Positions 23,025 to 33,489 of a DNA stretch of 64,000 nt are shown here, piece after piece. How positions within the stretch are numbered: position 1 is the stretch's first letter; every line of letters starts with the position of its first letter. The DNA lies in NCBI GenBank assembly GCA_011109175.1, contig RDEW01000009.1, positions 702,875 to 766,874 on the forward strand, read 5' to 3'. A program made the position numbers and the translations under genes. The DNA comes from Dicyema japonicum (lineage: Eukaryota; Dicyemida; Rhombozoa; Dicyemidae). The notes under the pieces are model-generated. The model ran no database searches. It saw only the letters and a program-made list of their open reading frames with translations, and was not told the origin of the DNA.

Positions 23025-23275
23025 ACCTTGTCGAATATTTCTCTTCCTTTGCTGTGTTCCCTCTATTTTCTATTGGTGGTGAGTAAAAAGGGTAATTTGC
23101 TCTCTTACTCAACTGGGGTTCTCTCAACTGCAAGGATTGGATGTGTTCTTCCCATTCTGTAGATTCTGGATGGACTTATGTGATATTGGAATCAATCTTC
23201 TGCAATGGTGGGAACTGGATACATATAATGGTGGGAACTTCTTTCTCAGTGAATCCGGGAAATTAATAAATTAAG
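23025..23275 (+). mobile_element. SINE-2 copy, internally shortened
   Basis: It shares the ATTTGCTCTC body element, the TTCTGGATGGACTT segment and the tail with a broken GTGAATCCGGGAAATTAATA. Confidence 0.6.
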
Positions 23276-23639
23276 TTTTTGGCTGCAAATATGCTTATTA
23301 AGCTATCCCATCAAATCTTTCGATTTTCAAAGATAACTTATTTATTTTAACAACAAAATTAATTTCAATTCAGGGAGCTTAAATGACCAGGATGTTTTGT
23401 CCGAAAATAGCTATCTCCATGCCCAAATCCTCTGGTGGAGATTACAACTATGAAAAATCTTCCACCAAAGAATGAAGTGAAATCTGCGACGGTAGGACTT
23501 TTGATGAAATGGAAGAGGGCAAACCTACTTCTCCACCTCTCTTCTGAAGTGGAAAGCTGTAATGTACTGTTGGAGGATAGATTGGTCGGCATAAAAAGAT
23601 GTTCTCATTTGGGTTCCTTCCTTGGATTAATTAGTTGTG

Positions 23640-23870
23640 ACTTTGTGATAGGTTTGCCAAAGATTGTAAGCCTTGGATTAAGAAATAAGCTTTCAAAGCC
23701 ATCCAGTCTCGTGTAGATCCTTGGTGATTTTTTGAATCATCGAGCCGATCTGACGGACTAGATTGTATGCTTGTGGGGCAAGCATTCCTGACGTATCAAC
23801 AGCAAACGGGACAGACAAATTATCTCCCAAATGCTTCGGTACTCCCTTCTCTTCTGATCCTAATCATGGA
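23640..23870 (-). mobile_element. Retroelement C-terminal fragment, second RLE-like subfamily
   Basis: The minus strand reads NLVRQIGSMIQKITKDLHE after a region aligned to 49085-49290, where the same segment reads HLFVLFSVEASRIFAPQAED. The two loci share many identical short blocks (AGCCATCCAGTCTC; GAGCCGATCT; CTTCTCTTCTGATCCT). It looks like the tail of an RLE-type element different from copies A-D. Confidence 0.45.
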
Positions 23871-24266
23871 TTTTTAATAATTTTTATTTATTTTATTTTT
23901 AATAACCCCGGGAACACCGAGAAAGAAAGACAAAAGAGTCAAACAGTTAGGTGATCCCAATCCCCGCAATCAATTGCCCCACTACTTTCCGGAAGAGCCT
24001 TCTCTCGGTCTTGCAGAGGAATCCGATCGGGGAGGGGAATTTCCTATCCAATCGGTTTTCTCTTGCCATGGAAATGATCAAGCGAAGCGGTTTTATCTTC
24101 CTCACAGACGCGAAGAAATCCGGAACCACTACTACGGGTCTTAGCTTCTGGTTCACGGCTAATTTGTCTAAATCGTCATGTTTGTCTAATAACAATTCGC
24201 CTAATTTGCACGTTAGATCTATTTAAATATAAAGTTTATCGGAAATTACCAATTAAGACCTACTTA

Positions 24267-24542
24267 TATATAAAGCCTTTTCACGAGAGCCATAGTATTT
24301 TATAGCTCCGCATAGGCAGGACACACACTTTATTTAAGTAAAGAACAGTTAATTTTAACTAATCGTAGAACCAAGGAATGATCTTCACTTCTTTTTTTTC
24401 TTTTTCTTGTGTGAGTGTCCTTTCTAGACAATCCAGTTCCGCAGTGAGTATTCACTGATGACGGCGTCACTCGTCAAACCATTTCTGCATCGTAGATGCG
24501 TGGAACCTTCCACCAGGTGAACAGCAGCGAGATTCGAAACCG
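24267..24542 (-). mobile_element. SINE-1 copy, 5'-truncated, inside the MULE
   Basis: Flanked by the 13-bp direct repeat TAAGACCTACTTA (24254-24266 and 24543-24555). The minus-strand sequence matches the plus-strand SINE at 25664-25979, but the first ~45 bp (A box) are missing, so it starts within the B-box region. It ends in the LINE-like tail CTCTCGTGAAAAGGCTT. Confidence 0.85.
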
Positions 24543-24854
24543 TAAGACCTACTTAATTAACCTAAATGCGAAAAAAGTATTATTTATAACTGTAAAATTA
24601 GATATTTTATTACATTTTAATCTGAAAAAGGTCAAAAAATTAATTCTTAACGGATATACTTATTACAAAAACAACAAGAATAAAAATGTAGTATATTGGA
24701 AGTTCCAAGAATACCATAAAACAAAGTGAAGAATATTATTATTATCATTATTAAAAAGCACTCCCGAGAAAACTATCTTCTTCGTCAGCTTCGACCATGA
24801 TCTTCTGTTGCGCACTAGTTCTCTTAGGTAGTCCAGGTCGTCCGCCATTTTAAT

Positions 24855-25180
24855 TATAATATCAGATGATGTCCACACTCTTGTACGTAGTGAATCAGGT
24901 CCTGATGGACTACAAATCCCAGACCATAATGTCGGCAGGCCGACGGGAGGATAAAAATGTGGAATTTTCCAAACAGTTCTGTACATTGTACGGTCGTTTT
25001 TGTCTCTAGTAGACAGCAGACAGAGACTTCATATTTGGTTAGATCGCATAACAGTTGGTGTTTCTTGTAGGGTTGTTTAAATCTTCTGCAATTGAAAGAT
25101 CCCAGAGTGAACGGAGAAATCGGTAAAGAATACGAATAAGACATAGTTCAATAGAGGTGTCGTCACCACCTCAACCAACT
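24855..25180 (-). mobile_element. 5' end of an APE-type LINE
   Basis: It starts with the shared 5' motif TTGGTTGAGGTGGTGACG at about 25178. The frame then reads TLGSFNCRRFKQPYKKHQLL, then KYEVSVCCLLETKTTV and CRHYGLGFVVHQDL, i.e. the N-terminal blocks of an apurinic-type endonuclease. Cut off after about 110 codons. Confidence 0.75.
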
Positions 25181-25199
25181 CGTCGAGCAAGAATAAACG

Positions 25200-26480
25200 A
25201 CTTTAAATGAACAAATTACTAAAAATCTTAATGATCACAATCATATAATTGATGCTGCACAGAATAAAGCAACAAAAATAATATTAAAAATACGAAATCT
25301 GGCAAAAACGACAAATGATCCGCCACAATCAGTCATATTGAATGCTTTAGAAGACTGTTCTTATACCACAGCACCTAAGTTGCCATTAACTCAGTCTCAA
25401 AAGGACAATATACAACATTAGACATCAAAATTAATGTGTTCCAATATTACCAAAAAATACTACTGAATTAATTTTTCCGGAAATTTATAGAAAAACTATA
25501 AAAGGAGATGATTTCATTTTGCATGATTATGGAAATTCTAATAATCGAATAGTAATTTTTGGTACAAAACGCAATCTTGAATTACTTTCTAAAAGTAAAG
25601 AATGGTATGCTGATGACACGTTCAAAACAGTACCTTTGATTTTCCACCAATTATACACATTTCCCGGTGGCATAGTGGTTAGGTGTCGGGCTTAAGTGGC
25701 TTAGGTTACGAATTCGAATCTCGCTGCTGTTCACCTGGTGGAAGGTTCTACGCATCTACGATGCAGAAAGGGTTTGACGAGTGACGCCGTCATCAGTGGA
25801 TACTCACTGCGGAACTGGATTGTCTAGAAAGGACACTCACACAAAAAAAAAAAAAAAAGAAGTAAAGATCATTCCTTGGTTCTACGATTAGTTAAAATTA
25901 ACTGTTCTTTACTTAAATAAAGTGTGTGTCTGCCTATGCGGAGCTATAAATACTATGGCTCTCGTGAAAAGGCTTTATATATACACATTTCATGGCCTAA
26001 GATTAAAACCTCTGTGTTCACCAACGAGTATAACTATAGACTTTGAAAAGGCCATGCACAATGCTTTTTTGCGAAATTTTTTTCTATAAATAACTTTAAA
26101 GAATTCCCGAATGCAAAAGTAAAAGGATGCTTTTTTCATTTTTCACAATGTGTGTTTCGCGCAATTCAAAGGCACGGTTTACAGAAAAAATACGAAGAAG
26201 ATTCCAAATTTGTGTTAAAACTTCGGATACTTTCAGCTTTGGATTTTGTTCTTGTGGAATATGTAATCCAAACATTCGATTCGTTGTGTTCTACATTTCC
26301 TCTTGATGCGCAAGAAGTAGTTGATTACTTTGAAGACACTTGGATAGGTTTAAATTTTATATATTTAAAACATAGGCCGTCTAGTTATCAATAATATTCG
26401 TCGTCCACCTCATTTTTCATTTGAAATGTGGAATGTGTATAACTCACGCATAAAAAGAATTGTTAAAAATTTTAGATTAA
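25200..26480 (+). pseudogene. MULE transposase pseudogene, split by a SINE
   Basis: Part 1 (25200-25663) reads KIRNLAKTTNDPPQSVILNA, a stop, then ELIFPEIYRKTIKGDDFILH and KEWYADDTFKTVPLIFHQLY, containing the first Asp of the DDE core (Y-A-D-D-T-F-K). After the SINE, part 2 (25992-26480) reads HGLRLKPLC, a gap of about 25 residues, then ITIDFEKAMHNAF (second Asp), KVKGCFFHFSQCVFRAIQ with the conserved C..H, and VVDYFEDTWIG near the third acid. These are the signature blocks of the MULE transposase domain. Dead because of stops, an internal deletion and the SINE. Confidence 0.85.
25664..25979 (+). mobile_element. SINE-1, full-length tRNA-derived copy
   Basis: The direct repeat TATACACATTTC (25652-25663 and 25980-25991) brackets it. 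The head has an A box (TGGCATAGTGGTTAGGTGT) and a B box (within ACGAATTCGAATCTCGC). The body includes CACTGCGGAACTGGATTGTC and an A16 run. The 3' end is TATGCGGAGCTATAAATACT then ATGGCTCTCGTGAA. Removing the insert gives FHQLYTFHGL in frame in the MULE. Confidence 0.92.
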
Positions 26481-26564
26481 ACAATATAAATGAATATCTT
26501 AAAGGAATAGCTCACAATATTTATTTTTAAATATCTTGAATAAAATGATTTAATTGTTATTAGA

Positions 26565-26650
26565 TAAACATGACGATTTACGAATTGTTAATTAGACAAA
26601 TTGTTTTAGATGAATTTTCTTTAGACGAATTGTTTTAGATGAATTTTCTG
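26565..26650. repeat. Short direct repeats at the MULE right end
   Basis: A ~29-bp unit (AAATTGTTTTAGATGAATTT...) occurs twice in a row with one difference (GACAAATTG / GACGAATTG), as in the subterminal arrays of MULE inverted repeats. Confidence 0.65.
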
Positions 26651-27620
26651 GTTACCTAGCTTCCATGAGTAGTGGGTCGACTGTTGATCCATTACGTGGG
26701 CAAAGCATACTGATGATTTTCTGGTGTATTGAGTTGACTCTGGACCATAGTCTCCGATAGCGCGAAACTCCATGCAACGGAGGCATACTCAACGGCTCGC
26801 GATTGTTTGTTGGTAGAAAGTAGAAACAGAAAAGTCCATATTCCTCGGGTCCTCCGGACAAGGGCGCGTAAACGTTAATTTTCTGGAGGCCCTGGTGATC
26901 ATGTCTTTTGCATGGGAGTTAAAATTGAGTAGACTGTCGTACTTGACTCCAAGGATAGTGGGGGACCTTGTCACTAGAATCCGAGTGGGACCAATAAAGA
27001 TACTCGGTTCATCTTTAAACGACGGTCCGAAGTGAAAATGGTACAAATAGACTTGGTTGCAGAAATCGTAAGTCGATTGCCAACATCCAATCGTGGAGAA
27101 TGTTCAATTTTGCCTGAGTCTTAAAGGATGCGACTTGCATCGAACGGTTCCGTATTGCCATGACTACATCGTCTGCGTAGGATAATAGCAGGGAATCTTC
27201 GTCTCCATCATTAGGTAGGTCGTTTAGAAATAAGTTGAATAGAATTGGTGAAAGTGGAGACCCCGGGGTAATCGTGATCTCAACGACTCTCCGCGTCTAG
27301 ACAAAAAGTGCCAGCCATAATTTCACATTCGGGAATATTTTAGAAAATTTTTTTCCAACCAGGATTTTCCTCGAAACAGTGTTCAAAGGCTTTGTTGATG
27401 TCAATAGAAACCAAGATTGTGCGTTTGTGAGGCGGGGGATGGGTGTTAAAACGTCGGCAATGAACTGCGATAGGGTAGCCAAGTATGTAGCGGTGGACCT
27501 ACCGCGGAGGAAACCATGTTGAAATATAAGACGTGGAAGATACGGAATAATAACTGATAATACAAGTTTCTCCATATTTTTCGCTCGTGAGCTTTTTAAT
27601 CTGGTGATAACATCCAAGAT
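26640..27620 (-). mobile_element. CR1/jockey-type LINE, reverse transcriptase part
   Basis: The minus strand reads KNMEKLVLSVIIPYLPRLIF, FQHGFLRGRSTATYL (the 'QHGF...RS' block), then after shifts GSPLSPILFNLFLNDLP and LLLSYADDVVMAIRN with the catalytic YADD. It goes on to the post-RT region SPTILGVKYDSLLNFNSHA. Several frameshifts; truncated at both ends. Related to the 2A-bearing LINE at 43600-46365. Confidence 0.85.
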
Positions 27621-27649
27621 TTTTAATGATAAAAAACGGAATTAGATTT

Positions 27650-28590
27650 GATATCCATTTTTATAATATTTGCATGATTTCCATATTTGTTTAAGATCAT
27701 CAATTTTATTCCAAAATTTTGGAGCAGACAATGTTATCCCAATTACTTTTCTTCGTTGTGTCTTCGGGGATTTTGAGTCCGGACCCGTTCCATTTTCGAC
27801 AAGTTTCGTCAAATGACTCATTCCAGCGAAGTCCAATTGTGGACTTTTTTTCAAATTTGGGAATTTGAAAAAAAATTTATTTAAAAAACCATTAAAGTAA
27901 AAAATTATTTTTCTCAAAATAATATTTTAACAAAAGCTGTCTTTTATTTTTTTAAATATTATTTTGCGTGTATCTTCTAATAGCGGAAATAATTTTCATT
28001 TTCGACACTATTATTTTTTGTTCAATCAGATATAGTGTATTTAAAATCTTAGTTTTCATTTTTATCTCCGTCAATTATTTTGTCTTCTTTTTCAGAAGAA
28101 TTAAACTATTTAGATGATAATTTGTTGAGTTAAAAAGACAGAATTTAATTCCCGGGGATTTTAAATATTTCTTAAAAACTGATGTAAGTACATTATTTCA
28201 TAAGTATGCTCATGTACTTATGTATATTGCGTTAAGAATTTTCTGTATCACATAGCCGCTACTTTACAAAGGTCAAGGGTCACATTAACACTACAAAGCG
28301 AACTATTTAATAATTGCTAAGGGAGAGAGGTTGACCTGCTAGCTACAGTTGTAGCAAGTTTTCTATACGAATTGACAACCATTAGATGACCACCTCTTCT
28401 CTTTTTCCGCTATACCCAAAATTTCTTTATCCCGTCAGATTCAATTGTCTGATTTATGGAACATCTGCTTTTGTTTGTTTTGTTCCGCCAAAACATGCAT
28501 CTCAATAATCCCCCACTTTCACGTCAAGTAACGATAGTCAAAAGTAAGCAAAGAAATCTCGAACTTTTTTTTTTCATCCTAGATAGACCG
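27650..28590. other. AT-rich stretch, no gene supported
   Basis: Contains a minus-strand open frame at 27642-27917 (QLDFAGMSHLTKLVENGTG) without a recognised domain, plus low-complexity AT sequence. Nothing else stands out. Confidence 0.4.
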
Positions 28591-28599
28591 TATCGCATT

Positions 28600-29095
28600 G
28601 TAGGCGTACGAGTCCCACTCTGACGGCTCTCCGGAGCATCAATTCTGAAGCACTTATCTCAAAAGGTCTGCGCCCTATTATCTTGTTGTCTTCGAAAACC
28701 CATATACCACGGATGGACAAGAAGCCGTGTGAGCCCAGGTCTTTTTTTGGCAGAGGTGAGATTTTCTAGAGTGTTCTTTGAAGGTCAGTGAGTATCCTAG
28801 GGATATGTATACTGTTAGTTAACTTGAGTGGCGAGAAGGTTGGGTTGTTAGGGTCAAGTAATTGTGGAAGATATTGTAAGCTTCGCATTTCGAAGTGATC
28901 ACCCAACGGAAAAATTTTCGCCTCTCAGTGTAAGTGGTCAATAGGAGTAGATTTTTGGGTTTTTTGTTGACTCCAGGAAACTGATTATGTAATGGTAGAT
29001 TATGACTATTGTTGAAAAGACCACGGCTTTCTAAATTCTGCTGAAAGAAGAGCTTCGTGGATTCAGAAAAAAGAAAAAACATTTGAGCCTGTTGA
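28600..29095 (-). mobile_element. LINE 3' coding fragment (family X)
   Basis: The minus strand gives AKIFPLGDHFEMRSLQYLPQ and continues into decayed sequence. The same block is seen as TLGDHLKMISLQL at 38660 (+) and FPIGDHLEMRVLQFL near 63900 (-). A further shared segment with 49468-49535 is ACGAGTCCCACTCTGA. Confidence 0.55.
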
Positions 29096-29185
29096 GGTAT
29101 AGCGGGATCACCGAATTAGATGGTTTAACTCCTTCTTTTCCTGGTATCTCTTTTTCGGGGTTTAATAATAATAGAGCATCCGGTA
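29095..29185 (+). mobile_element. 3' tail of the 2A-bearing LINE family
   Basis: It matches the 3' ends at 46290-46350 and 59420-59510: GGTTTAACTCCTTCTTTTCC and TTTTTCGGGGTTTAATAATA. Only the last ~90 bp are present. Confidence 0.6.
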
Positions 29186-29279
29186 ACCTTCACCAAAGTA
29201 AAGGGTCACATCAACAATTTTTTAAATAAAAATTATTAATTAACAAAAAACTTTATTACATTAAGAAACAATTAATCTG

Positions 29280-29475
29280 AGGGTCATACGGTAGCCACCC
29301 TGATTGAGTGGTGATTCCCTCTCAGGTTTGAGAGCGATATTCGCTAAAACCCATCAGCGCTCATGAAGATCTCCAATGCGTGTAGAAATCCGATTCCCTA
29401 GACGACCCGAGAATTATAACGTCTCAAGGGCAAGGAATCAGAAAATTCAACTGCGAGCGGAACAAAAAATATCAA
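29280..29475 (-). mobile_element. RLE-type retroelement copy E, C-terminal tail
   Basis: The minus strand ends RISLSNLRGNHHSIRVATV and stop, preceded by the GTCGTCTAGGGAATCGGAT block also present at 1918-1965 and 3345-3373. Confidence 0.7.
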
Positions 29476-29799
29476 AATCATTGACGGACGTAAATTTTTT
29501 CATGGGTCGATACAAAAAAGGTTGAGAAACACTTTTAGAAAATGCATCAAGACGAAACAATAGAGATACGTAGAATTTTATCCGAGTACTCCTTAATGAT
29601 TCTTAGTCTTTTTTTATTATTGCGTACCTTGAAAAACATGAATGAGAATTAAGTAGATGGTTTGGATTCGTAGTTGAGGGCCACTATGTATTTTGTGAGA
29701 AATGAGCTCACCAGTGTAACTTTTGTATGGATTTTAAATTTTAATTCTATAGATTTGATTATGCAATTTAACTTATCTCCATGATGGCGTATTGTCATA

Positions 29800-29890
29800 A
29801 GTGCCAAGAAAGTTTTGATGGATCCGGGTTCGAATCTCGCTGCTGTACATTCCGTCTGAGGGTTGTACGCATCAATGATCAGGGGCATAC
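29800..29890 (+). mobile_element. SINE-1 head fragment
   Basis: It has the B box and following body (GGGTTCGAATCTCGCTGCTG, then GTTGTACGCATCAATGATC) of SINE-1. The rest is replaced by unrelated sequence. A matching body lacking the head lies at 30365-30540, so the two could be one copy split by an insertion. Confidence 0.6.
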
Positions 29891-30364
29891 CAAAGCTTTC
29901 TGCTGCCCGGGGCGAGTGCATGATAATGATTCCTCTTATACTTCTAACTTAAAAAAATCGTGACTAAATAAATTATAGGTGTTGTCATACATGAGAATGA
30001 ATAAATAAAAGATCAAGTAAGAATGAGTTGTATCATTATTTAATTAACAAAAAATCACTTACTTCCATGTCCAATCGCTCCTTTGCAATCGACAAAAGTC
30101 TGTACCACAGCTTCTTTAACCTCGTTTGTCAGAAATTTCTTTTCAATGCTAATCAAAGATAAATTTGACAGTTGCTGATTTGACATCGATTTTACAGCAG
30201 ACACGTACGTACCTGACATCGATTACACCCTGTGCGCACGAAGTCTTCAGCATTGTCAATAGGATCTTGTCTATAGTGAAAAAACAAAAGTTAGTATAGC
30301 TTAATAAAGTGAACTCTATGACTTGGATCTGCTGCCTCTAAGGCCCCCATCTAGGCACGCACCT

Positions 30365-30540
30365 GTCCATGATGCTTTGAATATGACAAGTAACTCCGTC
30401 ATCAGTGAATGCCTCACTGCGGAACCAGATCGTCTGAATAGAACTCACAGGCAACAATAAGAAAAAAAATAAGTTAAAGAACAATTCTTGGTTCCTCTTT
30501 CAACAATAGTTAATATAAACTATAAAATAAAAAGAAATAT
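30365..30540 (+). mobile_element. SINE-1 body fragment
   Basis: Contains AACTCCGTCATCAGTGAAT, CACTGCGGAACCAGATCGTC, an A-rich run and ATTCTTGGTTCCTCTTTC, in the order found in the complete copy. Confidence 0.65.
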
Positions 30541-30589
30541 ATATTTATTAATTATAGGCAGTAAAGAAGGCATAAACATTAAAAACATT

Positions 30590-33481
30590 TTAAAATATCG
30601 TATGTTTTCCAGCATAACTTTTAGATTTATTTGATTTACTCCCTTTATTGCTTTGTAGATTAAGCAACCAACTGCAAGGATCGTCACTCGTAATTTTGTT
30701 ACTATGAACAACTTCTATTCCAGAGTCATATTGACCAAGTTTCGACTGAGCATCAGTTCCCGGTCTACTAAAAAAAGAATTCAGTCCTATTTGACTTGAT
30801 AAAGAACTCTTGGTTTCAGCTTTACTACTCGGACAATATTTTCCCATCAAATCACGACCGGTTAGTTTTTCACCAAAATTTAAATACGATTCTTGTTTAT
30901 TTTCGATTTTATCAACAATCGACCTTCCCTGATTCGCTCGTTTTTGCAAAGCAACCCTGAGTTCTTCTATGTGTGAAATCGAAGAGTTCGAGGGTTTAGG
31001 TTCTTTTCTATCATACCCCAAGCCCTTGGAGATGGAATTAATACTAGAAGTTCTGGTTGGAGGCATTGGAGGCGAAGGAGGTCGTTGTTTAGGTTTGCCA
31101 TCCATCTTGAACTTGTTTTCAAGATTCTTGGTAATATTAGGGATTTGAATGGGGGAATATTGCTTTGGAGGTGGCGGACAAATTGTGAGATCACAAAATT
31201 CGTCGGGTGGAGGAAAAATGACGTCATCAAAAACAGGATCAGACCTATTCCATTCTTCTGACTGTTTCTCGTCCTCTTCACTGTCGCTTTCATCCATAAA
31301 AAGCCTAGTGATCTGTTCAATGTTCTATAATATTTATGCTTTAGTCTACGTTGCCTGACGTTGCTCGAAGAGATGCTCCCGTAGAATGAGAGGCTATATT
31401 GAGACTGTTTACCGTCAGTTTTCTCTTTTGCATCAAAGAAGCGTCACTTCTCTCAACTGCTAACATAAAAACGACCAACTAACATGGAATTCGAGCCAAA
31501 TCATCTGTTTTTTGCTGAGAAACGTATGTCCCGACCTTGACAGTGATTTCAGAGCCACAGCGTCTAATAATTGTAACAACGTCAGTGTGAGATAGACATC
31601 GAACGTCAATATTATCAATCTAAATACCGCATTCGACCCAACCTCGAGAATAAAATCATTCACCGTAAGTCCAACTTTATCCGCAACAGAATTTTTGGCG
31701 ACTGACTCTATAAAATGATACGAAGGTAGTGAGTCCCCCATCGCGTTCAATTCCTCTTGGGTCTTACGCTCTAAAATGCTAACATGCCAGTACTTTTAGG
31801 TCCTCTCAGCACAAATCCAAAAGGTTCCTTGTTTCTAACTATATAAAGAGTCCTCACAGTGAAAGGCCTGAGAATTATCAAGACAGAGCACCTCGCAGTG
31901 AGTTTCATATCAAAAACGGATCGCATATTCGTGAGAAACTGGTTGTTCGGCAAAAGCGAGCCTACAACTTTCGGTTTCTTGTTCTTCATGCGACTTACAA
32001 GAGAAGAGAAGGCCGAAGTGACCGATGACAACCGACTTTGACGAAATAAGTCATTCTGAGACAATGAAACCCTCGGCTCGCACAAATTTGACCTTCTTCG
32101 CTCATTTCTGGAAGGAGCTTGATTATGAGGGTCTACAATCATCAAAAGAGTAAAAACTGATCTCACATCGGTCAAAATTATGAATAACAGCAGCAGTCTC
32201 CGTGTTTCTGCACATTGCGGCGACTTCCTCAGCTCGTTTTCCATTGTTATTTAAAATTTTTGGATTTATACCACGTGTGAGTAAACAGTAGGCGGAATCA
32301 GCCTAAAACTTACAAAATCATAAACTTTATTGAGTCTGCCACAAATATGTAGAGAGGTCTCTCCGTTTCTACTTTTTAGGTTAAAATCCGCCCCATAAAA
32401 GAGGAGTAGGTCGACCACGGCGGAGGGACAGTGGATGCACGCCTAAACGAATGGTAACCAAATAAATCGACCAAATGAAGCTCAGAGAGCCCGTTTTCGG
32501 AATTAACACACCCAACAGGGGAGTGGTCATACAGCAGAAGGCTGAGAATATCAATAGAACAGTTCAGAGCTACTCCGTGGTACAGGGGAGTCAAATTATC
32601 GGCGTCCCTCACTTTTGCCGACATCCCTAAGTTCAGTAAAGACTGGAATATTAGCATAGTTGACCTTGACAGCATTAATATTGTGACATTTCACAGCCTC
32701 ATGAAGAGCAGTGAAAGATCCCTTGTTCCTATAGTCCACGTGGGCGCCTCCTCTGTACAGTTCGGTGATCAGCTGATCGCAGTTAGAGTATTTCACAGAG
32801 AGAGTCAATGGAGTTTCTTTATTTCAACCAATTTGGTACCTCCAGAGTCGGGATCGTGGCAGTTTGGGTCAAATCCCTTGTTGAGGTAGCGAATAATCTC
32901 TTCCACGTTATTTTCCCTTATAAGCTTCATGAATTCACTTGTGTTAGACTAATGTGAGAGAATTACAAACTTTACTACGAAGTCGTTTCACTTTCATTTC
33001 GTTGAGCCCTGTGTTTTTGTATAATCTTCTTTTTTTGATAAACTGTGCAATAACAAGGTAGCAAACATTAACGACGTCAAGAGGAGTCTCAAACGAGTAG
33101 TGGTTGGCCGGTCTCCATTCGTCAAGGAACTTTCCCGATCTTCCATTTTTTGGATTCATAAAAAACCCATAATTTAAGGGCTCCCTCAGACGCTACAAAA
33201 TTGAAGAAAAGGAAAATTATTTTTGTGTTAAATCAGCCAAAAATGGCTTACCACATCGCCATTCTGTAAAATTCTCAATTTGGCGTCCCATAATAAATCG
33301 TCGCTGTTAATCTCGATAATTCTCTAGATAAAAATACTTTGATAAAACCAACCTCCTGCTTAATATCAGGAATATTGACTCTGAGGATAATCTTCCTTGA
33401 CTCAAAGTCAGACTGGCCGTAATTAATCTGTGAAATCAAAAAAACTGATACGTTGTTAGATGATTTCCTTGTATCCATCAT
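30590..33481 (-). CDS. SHANK: SHANK-type scaffold protein (SPN-ankyrin-PDZ-Pro-rich), 14 exons
   Basis: Exons (minus strand): 33481-33452, 33427-33353, 33323-33252, 33192-32971, 32948-32840, 32816-32665, 32642-32472, 32442-32326, 32302-32167, 32132-31794, 31770-31643, 31619-31484, 31456-31350, 31324-30590. Total 2529 nt, 842 residues. Order: Shank N-terminal domain (KIILRVNIPDIKQE, then GRSGKFLDEW); ankyrin repeats at about 134-345 (KGFDPNCHDPDSG, RGGAHVDYRNKGSFTALHEA, LLLFYGADFNLK); a PDZ domain at about 455-550 (RNKEPFGFVLRGPK, then VDVRCLSHTDVVTIIRR); a Pro-rich tail with PPPDEF at 636-641, matching the PPxxF Homer-EVH1 ligand (PPPEEF in vertebrate SHANKs). The SH3 domain that normally lies between ankyrin repeats and PDZ, and the C-terminal SAM, are not found. 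Introns are 22-34 nt except one of 59. Vertebrate SHANKs organise postsynaptic and cortical actin complexes. Confidence 0.93.
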
Positions 33482-33489
33482 AAAATCGG

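Larger units (their letters stand above)
24161..26600 (+). mobile_element. MULE (Mutator-like) DNA transposon with terminal inverted repeats and nested insertions
   Basis: TAAATCGTCATGTTTGTCTA... at 24169-24197 recurs inverted at 26552-26580 with 28 of 29 bases identical, and both sides carry extra AATTTGTCTAA-like subrepeats. Between them lies a MULE transposase pseudogene (25200-26480). Also inside are a minus-strand SINE-1 (24267-24542), a 5' LINE fragment (24855-25180) and a plus-strand SINE-1 (25664-25979). The outer boundaries and the 9-bp target duplication usual for MULEs could not be fixed, because a LINE abuts the right end. Confidence 0.7.

Noticed and set aside
31964-32001. A further SHANK intron of 37 nt
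   Set aside because: Removing it in the available phases produces a stop before the PDZ, so the unspliced reading was used; kept only as a finding.
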